A DNA stretch of 51,151 nucleotides, taken from positions 1 to 51,151 of the forward strand of contig JANQJN010000183.1 in the NCBI GenBank assembly GCA_028281625.1, read 5' to 3'. Every line of letters begins with the position of its first letter. Positions within the stretch are counted from its first letter, which is position 1. The translations under genes were made by a program, and so were the position numbers. This document shows, piece after piece, positions 43,087 to 51,151 of this stretch. The notes under the pieces are model-generated. The model was not told the origin of the DNA. It saw only the letters and a program-made list of their open reading frames with translations, and did no database searches. The DNA is from Emcibacteraceae bacterium. Its GTDB lineage: Bacteria > Pseudomonadota > Alphaproteobacteria > Sphingomonadales > Emcibacteraceae.

Positions 43087-44643
43087 ATGACTAACGAAGA
43101 CATAAAAAATACTAAACCCGTGGTACTTTGCATTCTCGATGGATGGGGTTCACGTGACGAGAGCGAAAATAACGCGATCAAACTGGCGAACACGCCAAAT
43201 TATGACGCGATGATAGAAGCCTGCCCGCGATCCACACTGCAAACGTCGGGGCTCTCTGTCGGACTTCCTGACGGGCAAATGGGAAACTCGGAAGTTGGGC
43301 ATATGAATATCGGCGGCGGTCGTGTTGTCTTGCAGGATTTACCCAAAATTGATGAAGCGATCGAAAAAAATCAGATCAAAGATATAAGTTGTTTGAAATC
43401 ATCCATAGACACGCTTATGAAGAATGGTGGCGCGGCCCATATCATGGGGCTGCTTTCCCCTGGCGGTGTACACAGTCATCAGGATCATATGGTCGCTCTC
43501 GCCCGTGAGTATAATAAGCACGGCATTCCGGTTCGGGTCCATGCCTTTACCGATGGTCGTGACGTACCACCAAAAAGCGCAACTGAATTTATTGAAAAAT
43601 TTGAGAAAGATATTCAGGGCTTAAGCAATGTCGCCATCGCAACTGTGAGCGGCAGGTACTACGCCATGGACCGCGACAATCGTTGGGACAGGGTGGTGAG
43701 AGCCCATGACGCAATCGCACATGCCGAAGGTTTAAACACTTCATCCGCATTAGGCGCCGTTGAAGCCGCCTATCAGGCAGACTTGACCGACGAGTTTATC
43801 GAACCCACCATCGTCAACGGCTATCAAGGTCTAAAGGATGGTGACACCATTATCATGGCCAATTTCCGTGCTGATCGTGCCCGTGAAATTCTCTCCACAT
43901 TTGTTGATCCGGATTTTGATGGTTTTGAAAAACGCGCTCACATTAATCTCAGCGCTGCAATTGGCATGACCAAATATTCTGATGCCCTTGAAAAATATAT
44001 GCCGTGTCTTTTCCCATCTGAAACACTTGAAGACACACTTGGCGAAATTGTGTCCAGCCACGGGCTTAAACAGCTGCGGATCGCTGAAACTGAAAAATTC
44101 GCCCATGTCACCTTTTTCTTTAATGGTGGTACCGAAAGCATGTATGACGGTGAAGAGCGTATACTGATCCCATCTCCTGACGTGGCAACGTATAATTTAA
44201 AACCGGAAATGTCCGCGCCGGAAGTAACCGATAAGTTGGTGGACGCCATTACATCCAATGCCTTTGACCTGATTGTGGTCAATTATGCAAACCCTGATAT
44301 GGTGGGCCACACCGGGGTGCTTGAGGCCGCACTTAAAGCGGTTGAAACAATTGATATCTGCCTTGGCCGTCTGCAAGCGGCTCTCAATGAAGTTGGCGGC
44401 TCCATGCTGGTAACCGCAGATCATGGCAATATCGAACTGATGAAAAATCCGGAAACCGGCGGGCCGCATACGGCCCACACCACCAACTTGGTACCTTTCA
44501 TCCTTATTGGCGAAAACCGTGTCTCTGATCGGGCCGTAAGCTTGAGGCCCGGAGCGCTTTGTGACGTGGCACCAACCATACTTTCGCTCATGAAATTGCC
44601 GCAGCCGGAAGCCATGACGGGAAATAGCCTGATCGACGTATAA
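43087..44643 (+). CDS. gpmI: 2,3-bisphosphoglycerate-independent phosphoglycerate mutase
   Basis: 518 residues from ATG at 43087 (a GTG three codons earlier is also in frame). Alkaline-phosphatase-fold enzyme with two Mn(II) sites: CILDGWG near the start, Ser68 as phospho-acceptor in DGQMGNSEVGHMNIG, HSHQDHM-like GGVHSHQDHM, DGRDVPP, MANFRADRARE, NYANPDMVGHTG and VTADHGNIE. It interconverts 3- and 2-phosphoglycerate in glycolysis and gluconeogenesis. gpmI-envC-ctpA is the usual alphaproteobacterial order. Confidence 0.95.
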   Translation: MTNEDIKNTKPVVLCILDGWGSRDESENNAIKLANTPNYDAMIEACPRSTLQTSGLSVGLPDGQMGNSEVGHMNIGGGRVVLQDLPKIDEAIEKNQIKDISCLKSSIDTLMKNGGAAHIMGLLSPGGVHSHQDHMVALAREYNKHGIPVRVHAFTDGRDVPPKSATEFIEKFEKDIQGLSNVAIATVSGRYYAMDRDNRWDRVVRAHDAIAHAEGLNTSSALGAVEAAYQADLTDEFIEPTIVNGYQGLKDGDTIIMANFRADRAREILSTFVDPDFDGFEKRAHINLSAAIGMTKYSDALEKYMPCLFPSETLEDTLGEIVSSHGLKQLRIAETEKFAHVTFFFNGGTESMYDGEERILIPSPDVATYNLKPEMSAPEVTDKLVDAITSNAFDLIVVNYANPDMVGHTGVLEAALKAVETIDICLGRLQAALNEVGGSMLVTADHGNIELMKNPETGGPHTAHTTNLVPFILIGENRVSDRAVSLRPGALCDVAPTILSLMKLPQPEAMTGNSLIDV

Positions 44644-44661
44644 TATTTAGAAGGATTAGAT

Positions 44662-45966
44662 ATTAGACACTTAACAACATATTATTCCGCCGTTTTATTG
44701 CGTCCGCTAGTTTTGATTGCCTTCGGAATAACTTTTCTATGCTCAAATCAGTTTGCAGAGGCCCAGATCCGCGAAGACAATGCGCAGAATAATGAGCGCT
44801 TGGACGAACTAAGACAACAAATAGAAGAAACATCTGAAAAAACAAAAGAACTTGAGGCCGAGAACCTTGCGATTCGCAAGGAAATCGCGGAAATCCAGCA
44901 ACGCCTTATAAATTCTGCGTCTGAAATCCAGTTTATTGAAGATGAAATACTCGACAAAGAGGAAAATTTGAAAGAGCTCAGGCTTTCGGAAATCCTGCTT
45001 GAAGAGAGACTCACACAAAAAAATTACGAAATGGCGTCTACATTGGGCGCCATGCAACGTTTAAGCGTGCAAAGAACCAGTGCTGTGGCTTTCCGACCCG
45101 GCGACGCTGTGGACACACTTCGAACAGCGTCTCTTCTAAGAGTAATTCTGCCTGATTTACAGAATCGCGCTACCATTTTGGAGGGTGATCTTTCCGAACT
45201 CAACAATGTTCGTAAAGATATAAATCAACAAAATATCGAGCTCAGAGCGGAACTCACCAAACTTGTCATCGCAAACGAAGAAATAGATGAGCTGTTAAAA
45301 CAGCGCGTCGAACGGCAAAAGAACATAGAGTATTCGACCGAACAAGAAAGAGCGAAGCTACGAAGTTTCGCCGAAAATGCCAAGGATTTACAAGACCTTA
45401 TCGAACAAATTGAACGAGAGATAGCACTAAGGGACGAAGCCGCCGAAAGGGCCGTGGAAAGCTTACGCGACCGCCCAGAAAGTTCAACCACAAGCGCTGC
45501 GATTGCATCCATACCCATGCCTGACGGTGCCATTAGCTTTGCCAGCGCCAAAGGAAATTTGCCACTGCCCGCCCGAGGTAGTATAAATCAGACGTTTAAT
45601 GAGCTGCTGTCCACGGGTCAAAGATCGCGCGGCATTACGGTAGACACCAGACCGGGCGCCACCGTCATTGCCCCCCATGAAGGCCGGATTGTATTTGCGG
45701 GACCCTTCAGATCTTACGGTCAGCTCTTGATCATTGCCCATGGTGAGGGGTATCATACGCTGCTTGCGGGTATGGAAAATATTAACGGTATTGTGGGACA
45801 ATGGATTTTGAAAGGAGAGCCGGTTGGACAAATGTCCGAAAACGTGAGCTCAGGAAATACAAATGGGTCTAATTCTCGCCAGAAACTATATGTAGAATTA
45901 AGACAAGAAGGAAAGCCGATTAACCCGATGCCATGGATCATTGCCATGGACCGCGCCGGCCAGTGA
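44662..45966 (+). CDS. envC: EnvC-like murein hydrolase activator (M23-fold, degenerate)
   Basis: Up to 434 residues. An AAGGA site (44651-44655) stands 6 nt before an ATT codon at 44662, while the first conventional start (TTG, 44698) has no ribosome site; I give the ATT start with caution. The signal peptide ends near NQFAEA, followed by a long coiled coil (about 40-265) and a LytM/M23 domain. In that domain the usual zinc His is replaced (SRGITVDTR) and the last HxH is LYVELR, so it cannot bind zinc normally and should be an activator of amidases, as E. coli EnvC is. It would act in the periplasm with FtsEX (ftsEX at 24165-25732). Confidence 0.88.
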   Translation: MRHLTTYYSAVLLRPLVLIAFGITFLCSNQFAEAQIREDNAQNNERLDELRQQIEETSEKTKELEAENLAIRKEIAEIQQRLINSASEIQFIEDEILDKEENLKELRLSEILLEERLTQKNYEMASTLGAMQRLSVQRTSAVAFRPGDAVDTLRTASLLRVILPDLQNRATILEGDLSELNNVRKDINQQNIELRAELTKLVIANEEIDELLKQRVERQKNIEYSTEQERAKLRSFAENAKDLQDLIEQIEREIALRDEAAERAVESLRDRPESSTTSAAIASIPMPDGAISFASAKGNLPLPARGSINQTFNELLSTGQRSRGITVDTRPGATVIAPHEGRIVFAGPFRSYGQLLIIAHGEGYHTLLAGMENINGIVGQWILKGEPVGQMSENVSSGNTNGSNSRQKLYVELRQEGKPINPMPWIIAMDRAGQ

Positions 45967-45983
45967 CAGAAAGGTAACCAGTA

Positions 45984-47348
45984 ATGAAACATCTATATAA
46001 ATCCACAGCACTTGTAATTGGTTTGTTGTGTGTGTCAGTCGCAGCGCCAAGCTTTGCTGCTAAAACTGAAACATATAACCAACTGAACCTGTTTGCAGAT
46101 GTTTTTGAGCGCATTCGTTCCAATTACGTAAAAGATGTGGACGATGAAGAGCTGATCGAAGCGGCCATCAATGGCATGCTTACTTCACTGGACCCACATT
46201 CAACATATCTCAATTCAAAAAGATATGAAAATATGCAAGTGCAAACCAGTGGTGAATTTGGTGGGCTTGGCATCGAAGTAACCATGGACAAGGGCGTCAT
46301 TCTTGTCGTGGCTCCCATGGATGATACCCCGGCTGAACGCGCAGGTGTAGAAGCAGGGGACTACATTACCCGCATTAACGGTGAGCAGATCAGCGGCCTA
46401 ACGCTGAACGAAGCGGTAGAGAAAATGCGTGGCAAAGTGGGTACTGAAATCGATGTTACTATCGTTCGTAAAGGCGAGCCGGATGCAATTGAACTCACTC
46501 TTACTCGTGCGATAATCGAAGTAAAGTCCGTGCGCCACCATATTGAAGACGAAATCGGATACATCAGAATTTCTTCATTCACCGATAAAACAATCGGTGG
46601 CCTTCGTGAAGCGCTTGATGAAATCAAAACCGAGCTCGGCGAGAATATGCAAGGTATCGTGCTTGACCTTCGCAACAATCCTGGCGGCCTACTCAACCAG
46701 GCTGTGGACGTTTCAGACATGTTCCTTGACCGCGGTGAAATTGTTTCCACCCGAACAAGAAACGACCGTAACATTCAACGCTATAATGCGCGCGGCGGTG
46801 ACAGCATTGATAACAAATCGCTGGTTGTTCTTATCAATGGCGGCTCAGCATCAGCCTCTGAAATTGTTGCCGGTGCACTCCAGGATCATGAAAGAGCGGT
46901 AGTCGTTGGCACACAGTCCTTTGGTAAAGGATCCGTTCAAACTGTTATTCCACTGTCAACAGATGGCGCCATGAGCCTGACAACAGCCTACTACTTTACA
47001 CCTTCAGGAAACTCAATTCAGGGCGAAGGTATTGTCCCAGACGTTGTGGTTGAGCAACTACGTCTGGATGAAAACGACTCTATGGGAAACCGTAGAACTG
47101 AAGCCAGCCTGCGCGGCAGTCTAGCAAATCCAAATTCCGATGAAGATGAATCCGATGCTGAAGAAGAGGCTCTGAACCAAGCGATTGAAGCGTCAAGCAC
47201 CGATGAAAGCGCCGCTGTGCAGGATGAAGAAGAAGGGCCAGAAGCTGAGGAGGAGCCGGAGCAAAGAATGACAACAGCGCAAGATGATTATCAACTTAAC
47301 TTTGCGCTTAATCTTATTCGTGGAATGTCGATCGCACGCAGCAACTAG
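45984..47348 (+). CDS. ctpA: C-terminal processing protease CtpA (S41)
   Basis: 454 residues. Signal peptide about 1-26; PDZ domain about 85-170 (GGLGIEVTMDKG...GDYITRINGEQI). In the catalytic domain the nucleophile Ser290 lies in NGGSASASEI and Lys315 in SFGKGSVQT, with a spacing of 25 as in E. coli Tsp. The C-terminal tail (about 375-430) is very acidic. It cuts periplasmic proteins from the C-terminus and in alphaproteobacteria affects peptidoglycan hydrolases and envelope stability. AAAGGT precedes the start. Ends in TAG. Confidence 0.95.
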   Translation: MKHLYKSTALVIGLLCVSVAAPSFAAKTETYNQLNLFADVFERIRSNYVKDVDDEELIEAAINGMLTSLDPHSTYLNSKRYENMQVQTSGEFGGLGIEVTMDKGVILVVAPMDDTPAERAGVEAGDYITRINGEQISGLTLNEAVEKMRGKVGTEIDVTIVRKGEPDAIELTLTRAIIEVKSVRHHIEDEIGYIRISSFTDKTIGGLREALDEIKTELGENMQGIVLDLRNNPGGLLNQAVDVSDMFLDRGEIVSTRTRNDRNIQRYNARGGDSIDNKSLVVLINGGSASASEIVAGALQDHERAVVVGTQSFGKGSVQTVIPLSTDGAMSLTTAYYFTPSGNSIQGEGIVPDVVVEQLRLDENDSMGNRRTEASLRGSLANPNSDEDESDAEEEALNQAIEASSTDESAAVQDEEEGPEAEEEPEQRMTTAQDDYQLNFALNLIRGMSIARSN

Positions 47349-47399
47349 TAACCTGCCTCCAAAAGGCAGCCTATCTGACAATTGTTTGAGACATAAAGC

Positions 47400-48551
47400 A
47401 TGGCTGGTGAACCGGAATTAAAAACAGCAACCCGACAACGTGCGATCAGTCCGCTCACCGCCGCTTGGGCCGTTGTTTTATCACTGCTTGCGATTACCAT
47501 AGCGTGGCTTTATTTTTCAGACGAACCACAAGTGGCTGCGGTTATCGAGCAATCACCATCGACAGAAGCACCCGCTGAAGAGAACGAGCCGTCAACAAGC
47601 ATAGCACTCGATATTCCGGAGGGGCCCGCGCCAGAAATCAATGCGCCCGCTGCTGAAATACCAGTGACCAGTCCGGAAACATCGTCCACCATTCCAGAGC
47701 CAACCGTCACTACCACCAATTCATCTTTAAGCAGCACGCAATTACCGCTCAAGCCCGCGCCAAACCAGAATTTATTGGTCAGGGGAGAGAATGGCTTTAA
47801 ACCTGCTCTAGGACCAGATGGTCTGATCGCCTGGCAGGAATATGCTCGCCCTTTTAACGGTGATGAAAGTGCGCCACGTATTGCAATCATGGTTACGGAC
47901 ATCGGTCTAAACACAAGAAGCAGTAACGCGGCAATTGATGACCTGCCGGGGCAGATTGACCTTGCGTTTTCACCATATGGCCGCAATCTACAAGACTGGT
48001 TGAACAAAGGCCGCGCTAAGGGTCATGAAGGGTTTTTGATGATCCCGACGGAGCCAATGAATTATCCCGCTAATGATCCAGGTCCTCACACGCTGATCAC
48101 GGACTTTAGCCCACGAGACAATCTACTGAGACTTGATTGGATCCTGTCGCAAGTAACTGGCTATGTCGGCGTTATTAATCATATGGGATCCAAATTTACG
48201 GCCTCCGAAGAAGCGCTCACACCAGTTCTGACAGACTTAAGTGGCCGAGGACTGATGTTTGTGGATGCGCGGTCCTCACGCTTCAGTATGGCTGCCAGGA
48301 TCGCACGAAGTATGAATATGCCGCGCGCTGTCAACGACAGATACATCGACAATGTCATAACATCGGAAGAAATCCAAAGTCAGCTGCGTGAACTTGAAAA
48401 CACCGCCAATACTCTGGGCGTGGCACTTGGCCTTGCGCGCGCGACACCGCTGACCATAAGTGAAATCGCTGCCTGGGCAGAAACTCTACCCGAAAAGGGA
48501 ATAGAATTGGTCCCTGTAACAGCAGTTGCAAACCGACAAGCGATACGATGA
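47400..48551 (+). CDS. YibQ-like divergent polysaccharide deacetylase
   Basis: 383 residues. One membrane helix (about 18-38), then a Pro/Glu/Thr/Ser-rich linker (about 45-125), then the divergent deacetylase domain (DUF610/YibQ): PRIAIMVTDIGLNTRSSNAAI, IDLAFSPYGRNLQDWLNKGRAKGHEGFLMIPTEP and GVINHMGSKFT. Metal-binding residues of true polysaccharide deacetylases are only partly kept, so activity is doubtful. Family members sit with envC and ctpA in many proteobacteria, implying a cell-wall role. Stop overlaps the rppH start by 4 bp. Confidence 0.88.
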   Translation: MAGEPELKTATRQRAISPLTAAWAVVLSLLAITIAWLYFSDEPQVAAVIEQSPSTEAPAEENEPSTSIALDIPEGPAPEINAPAAEIPVTSPETSSTIPEPTVTTTNSSLSSTQLPLKPAPNQNLLVRGENGFKPALGPDGLIAWQEYARPFNGDESAPRIAIMVTDIGLNTRSSNAAIDDLPGQIDLAFSPYGRNLQDWLNKGRAKGHEGFLMIPTEPMNYPANDPGPHTLITDFSPRDNLLRLDWILSQVTGYVGVINHMGSKFTASEEALTPVLTDLSGRGLMFVDARSSRFSMAARIARSMNMPRAVNDRYIDNVITSEEIQSQLRELENTANTLGVALGLARATPLTISEIAAWAETLPEKGIELVPVTAVANRQAIR

Positions 48552-49030
48552 TGATAACGAAAGATAAACGATTACCTTACCGACCTTGCGCCGGAATTAT
48601 GCTGTTAAATCAAGATAATAAGGTATTTGTCGCCAAAAGAATTGATACAGCGGTTGAAGCCTGGCAAATGCCGCAAGGTGGGATCGATAAAGGTGAAGAC
48701 CCGAAAGACGCTGCAGTGCGGGAACTTGAAGAAGAAACAGGCATTACAAACGCAACTGTTATCGCTGAATATGAAGACTGGCTTAGCTATGATCTTCCTG
48801 ATGAATTATATGGTAAAGTCTGGAAAGGACGTTACGGCGGCCAAACCATGAAATGGTTCGTGATGCGATATCACGGTGCTGATCACGACATCAATATCGA
48901 TACGGAACATCCGGAATTCTCAACCTGGAAGTGGGCGGATATGTCAGATCTTGAAGCGTTGATCATCCCCTTCAAAAAAGAGGTCTACAGAGCACTTGCT
49001 CAAAAATTTTCGTATTTGGTGGAGCGATAA
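48548..49030 (+). CDS. rppH: RNA pyrophosphohydrolase
   Basis: 160 residues. A perfect Nudix box spans 44-66 (GGIDKGEDPKDAAVRELEEETGI matches GX5EX7REUXEEXGU). WQMPQGG lies before it, and WFVMRYHGAD and EFSTWKW follow, typical of RppH. It removes pyrophosphate from 5'-triphosphate mRNA ends to start decay. Translationally coupled to the deacetylase-like gene. Confidence 0.95.
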   Translation: MMITKDKRLPYRPCAGIMLLNQDNKVFVAKRIDTAVEAWQMPQGGIDKGEDPKDAAVRELEEETGITNATVIAEYEDWLSYDLPDELYGKVWKGRYGGQTMKWFVMRYHGADHDINIDTEHPEFSTWKWADMSDLEALIIPFKKEVYRALAQKFSYLVER

Positions 49031-49843
49031 ATGCTGGAGGATAAAAATAAATCCCTGCCTGTCATGGACATTTTGCAACAAACCTATTTGGGATTGTTTG
49101 ACAAAGCTAAATCTATTTTGATTTTATCCTACGCCATTGCACTTTGCGCCTATGTGGCAAGGATTTTTCTGCCCGATCCCGCAAACCTTCCAGGAGAGGC
49201 AAATTTCAATGCGCGCATGGCCTATATTGGATTGTTTTTGTTTCTTTTGCTAATCATTAGCATCGGATTTTATCGATTGCTGGCAATGGATATTAAAAGC
49301 TTAAAAGATATCATTCCGCGCCGGATCATAAGTGTAGCGGTAAAGATGATATTATATCTGATATGTCTGATGTTTCTTTTGTTTATTGCCGAACTAGCGC
49401 TATCGCTGCTCTTTATGCTCATTGTTTCAATTGTCAACAATGTGTTTGCCTCGGAAATTTTAAATGAAGTGAATTTGCCACCGGTCGTTTACTTTTCGAT
49501 GTTGATTGTATCGCTCCTCATAATAATGAGGCTTCAGCCAACGCTCATTAGCGTGGCCGTTGACCAAAAATTGATTCCTATGAAGGATGCTTACTATTAC
49601 ACGCGTGACAACAGTAAAGCGCTTATTCTAATCGGGCTTTTCAGTTTTATTCCATCCATGATGCCGATACTGATAATCTTTTACGCTATTTCCGGCCTGA
49701 CCGGCATGACGAGTACGGGCGGTATTGCAACCTTCTTGGTGTTTCCAATTTTTCTACTGCCTTATTTGGCGGTTCTCAGCGCAGGGATTGAAGTAAGTAA
49801 ATTTATAGTCCCTGCTGAAGCTTTTGATGAATCGACTGGTTAA
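49031..49843 (+). CDS. Six-helix membrane protein A, unknown function
   Basis: 270 residues, starting right after the rppH stop (49028-49030) with no gap. Hydrophobic segments at about 28-46, 64-83, 103-137, 153-168, 198-220 and 231-252. Between helices 4 and 5 the stretch MRLQPTLISVAVDQ...KDAYYYTRDNSKALI has the pattern R-x-x-x-T/S-L-x-x-x-A ... T-x-x-N, also seen in the next gene. I recognise a general alphaproteobacterial membrane family with this pattern but no assigned activity. No enzyme motif or signal peptide. Probably co-transcribed with rppH. Confidence 0.6.
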   Translation: MLEDKNKSLPVMDILQQTYLGLFDKAKSILILSYAIALCAYVARIFLPDPANLPGEANFNARMAYIGLFLFLLLIISIGFYRLLAMDIKSLKDIIPRRIISVAVKMILYLICLMFLLFIAELALSLLFMLIVSIVNNVFASEILNEVNLPPVVYFSMLIVSLLIIMRLQPTLISVAVDQKLIPMKDAYYYTRDNSKALILIGLFSFIPSMMPILIIFYAISGLTGMTSTGGIATFLVFPIFLLPYLAVLSAGIEVSKFIVPAEAFDESTG

Positions 49844-50717
49844 ACACACGATGACAAAAGAATGCACCACACTCTGTATTAAGACCAGCATGATTGATGC
49901 CTATCGGTGCCTATGGCATTACAAGTGGAACCATCTCTTTATTTCTTTCATCGCCTTTATTCCGTTCGTGTCCATCGGCCTGCTGGGGCTTTTTGACCCC
50001 TTCTTTCTACCCAGATCCTCCCACGAAATGGTTCCAGAGGGCTACAATCTTTCGTTTGGACTATATATTTTAAGCACTTACGTCTGGGCGATACCCTGTT
50101 TCATTCTCTGGCACAGACTTTATTTACTCGGCCCGGAACATTTGCTCAGAAAAAAAATCTGGCCGATTCTGACCCGAAGTTTTGTCATGTTGTCAAAAGT
50201 GCTTTTTTTGGTGGGTATTTGTTCATTATTGGCAATTGCATCAATCGCAACACTCGCTTTTCTGGTGAATTATTTCGGCCTTAATGACAGTATTTCTGAC
50301 TTTATTGAACTGACTGACAGTGAATTCATGCGCTATGCAGTAATCCTCTCCGTCATTCTAATTATTACCTATTTGGTGTTTCTGCGCTTCAGTCTGGCGA
50401 TTAGTGCGCGCACAATAGGCAAGCGAATTGGACTGATAACATCCTGGAAACTGACGGAAAAAAATACGGTTCGTATGCTCGTTAGTTTTGTCGCAACCAA
50501 TCTGCCCATCATCGCCGCAACAATTGGCATTATTTATATGTATCAACTTGCCCTTGGCACAGATCTTTTCTATTCGGGCCAGATTTTGACACCATTTGCC
50601 TATCTTCATATCTTAATTCTGGCGCCGATTATAACACTGCCACTGTCAGCGCTTTGCTCCCAGTGCGCATCTTTTTATCGTCACTGTGGCGGGGAAGATT
50701 GCCTCCAGGACAAATAA
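49827..50717 (+). CDS. Six-helix membrane protein B, unknown function
   Basis: 296 residues from ATG at 49827, which overlaps the previous gene; ATG at 49851 is an alternative start (288 residues). Hydrophobic segments at about 36-58, 77-97, 117-150, 170-188, 213-236 and 245-268. Residues about 185-218 (LRFSLAISARTIGKRIGLITSWKLTEKNTVRML) have the same pattern and position as in protein A, so the two are distant paralogues. The C-terminus carries three Cys (LCSQC and EDC) that might bind metal. Followed by a strong terminator facing atpC. Function unknown. Confidence 0.55.
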   Translation: MNRLVKHTMTKECTTLCIKTSMIDAYRCLWHYKWNHLFISFIAFIPFVSIGLLGLFDPFFLPRSSHEMVPEGYNLSFGLYILSTYVWAIPCFILWHRLYLLGPEHLLRKKIWPILTRSFVMLSKVLFLVGICSLLAIASIATLAFLVNYFGLNDSISDFIELTDSEFMRYAVILSVILIITYLVFLRFSLAISARTIGKRIGLITSWKLTEKNTVRMLVSFVATNLPIIAATIGIIYMYQLALGTDLFYSGQILTPFAYLHILILAPIITLPLSALCSQCASFYRHCGGEDCLQDK

Positions 50718-50731
50718 GTTAAATACCAAAT

Positions 50732-50767
50732 AAAAAGCCCCGCGATGATTTCTCAAAGCGGGGTTTT
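50732..50767. terminator. Bidirectional terminator between membrane protein B and atpC
   Basis: CCCCGC (50738-50743) pairs with GCGGGG (50758-50763), flanked by an A-run and a T-run, between two convergent genes. Confidence 0.82.
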
Positions 50768-50787
50768 CTAATTTCTATCGGCTTGAA

Positions 50788-51151
50788 CTAAGCGGCTTCG
50801 CGGTCCAGCACTTCAAGGACGGCTGTGATCTGATCGCGCGCTTTTTCTGCACGGGCACGAGTCTCGTCATCTGAGGCATCCTGAACATCTTCGTTAAGAT
50901 TTTTAAGCTCAGTTTCATAAGCGGCGCGGTCCACATCGGCAAGCGCAGTTGCCTGCTCCGCCAGAATGGTCAGGCCGTCTGCATTGACTTCAGCGAAGCC
51001 ACCAACCACCAGAAGCTTCTCCTGGTTACTGTCGTTATGAACTTCGATAATGCCGGTGCGCAGGGTTGAAACCACAGGTGCATGCATCGGTAGAACACCA
51101 AAGTCGCCTTCAGTACCGGGCACAACCACCATATCCACTTCCGCGGACTTT
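50788..51151 (-). CDS. atpC: F1 ATP synthase epsilon subunit (5'-truncated by window end)
   Basis: The frame is open to the window edge; reading in from 51150 gives KSAEVDMVVVPGTEGDFGVLP, so the true N-terminus lies outside. A GTG at 51138 is internal, not the start. The beta-sandwich motif PGTEGDFGVLPMHAPVVSTLRTG and the region around VVGGFAEVNADGLTILAE are diagnostic, followed by the helical C-terminal hairpin (RAAYETELKNLNEDVQDASD...). It links the F1 rotor to the Fo ring and can inhibit ATP hydrolysis. The other atp genes should lie beyond 51151. Confidence 0.93.
   Translation of the reverse strand, partial: KSAEVDMVVVPGTEGDFGVLPMHAPVVSTLRTGIIEVHNDSNQEKLLVVGGFAEVNADGLTILAEQATALADVDRAAYETELKNLNEDVQDASDDETRARAEKARDQITAVLEVLDREAA

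Noticed and set aside
1-51151. Mobile elements, prophage, CRISPR or tRNA genes
   Set aside because: No transposase, integrase, phage gene, regular spacer-repeat array or cloverleaf was seen in any gap.

Overview
The window looks like a contiguous piece of a moderate-GC alphaproteobacterial chromosome. The supporting blocks, all familiar from that class, are: an SUV3-type helicase followed by an S4 protein; etfB-etfA-3-hydroxyacyl-CoA dehydrogenase; metX-metW facing hisC-tyrC; ftsE-ftsX facing an MJ0042 zinc-ribbon gene and a CpdR-like receiver; tlpA / argH-lptM-lysA-TIGR02302; rplU-rpmA-obgE-proB-proA-nadD-rsfS-rlmH-gpmI-envC-ctpA-yibQ-rppH; and the start of an atp locus. An aerobic, probably marine heterotroph (Kordiimonadales-like) is my inference, not something I can prove. 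I see no rRNA, tRNA, CRISPR array, insertion sequence or prophage. This is mainly housekeeping chromosome with a few accessory patches.

Layout. 1-3135 (minus): S4 protein (cut by the window edge) and an SUV3-like helicase split by an in-frame TAG. 3176-6648: secreted DmpA-type peptidase diverging from an Lrp/AsnC regulator and an ALDH7 (aminoadipate-semialdehyde) dehydrogenase, with regularly phased TTGTTCAT motifs around the regulator. 6796-8900: feoAB. 8945-10602 (minus): two tandem fumarylacetoacetase-fold proteins, both with signal peptides. 10772-13847: etfBA, hydroxyacyl-CoA dehydrogenase, YHS protein. 13850-15919: M13 lipoprotein peptidase. 16078-16166: a candidate small RNA with promoter, C-rich single-stranded stretch and strong terminator. 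16242-20979: methyltransferase, metW/metX, hisC/tyrC. 20981-25732 (minus): DUF2125 protein, outer-membrane barrel, then the ftsE-ftsX-ydcF-plsC operon. 26011-29290: MJ0042 protein, CpdR-like receiver, TIGR02302 protein. 29330-32754: lysA, lptM (39 aa), argH, tlpA.

32751-36085 is a probable zinc-homeostasis island: a Zur-like repressor, a very His-rich exported protein, and a ZnuD-like TonB receptor with two Glu/His-rich blocks. The latter two genes diverge from a 170-bp region carrying two dyads that resemble Zur boxes. An FNR-type regulator follows. 37160-49030 is a long plus-strand run: ribosomal proteins with a lysine/alanine tail on L21, GTPase ObgE, proline synthesis, NAD synthesis, ribosome silencing and methylation, glycolysis, and cell-wall division factors (envC, ctpA). 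Two related six-helix membrane proteins of unknown function follow, and the window ends in atpC, facing them.

Most worth a second look: the phased Lrp-type operator array, the candidate small RNA, the His-rich zinc island with its bidirectional operator region, the amber-interrupted helicase, the two exported FAH-fold proteins, and a possible ATT start codon for envC.
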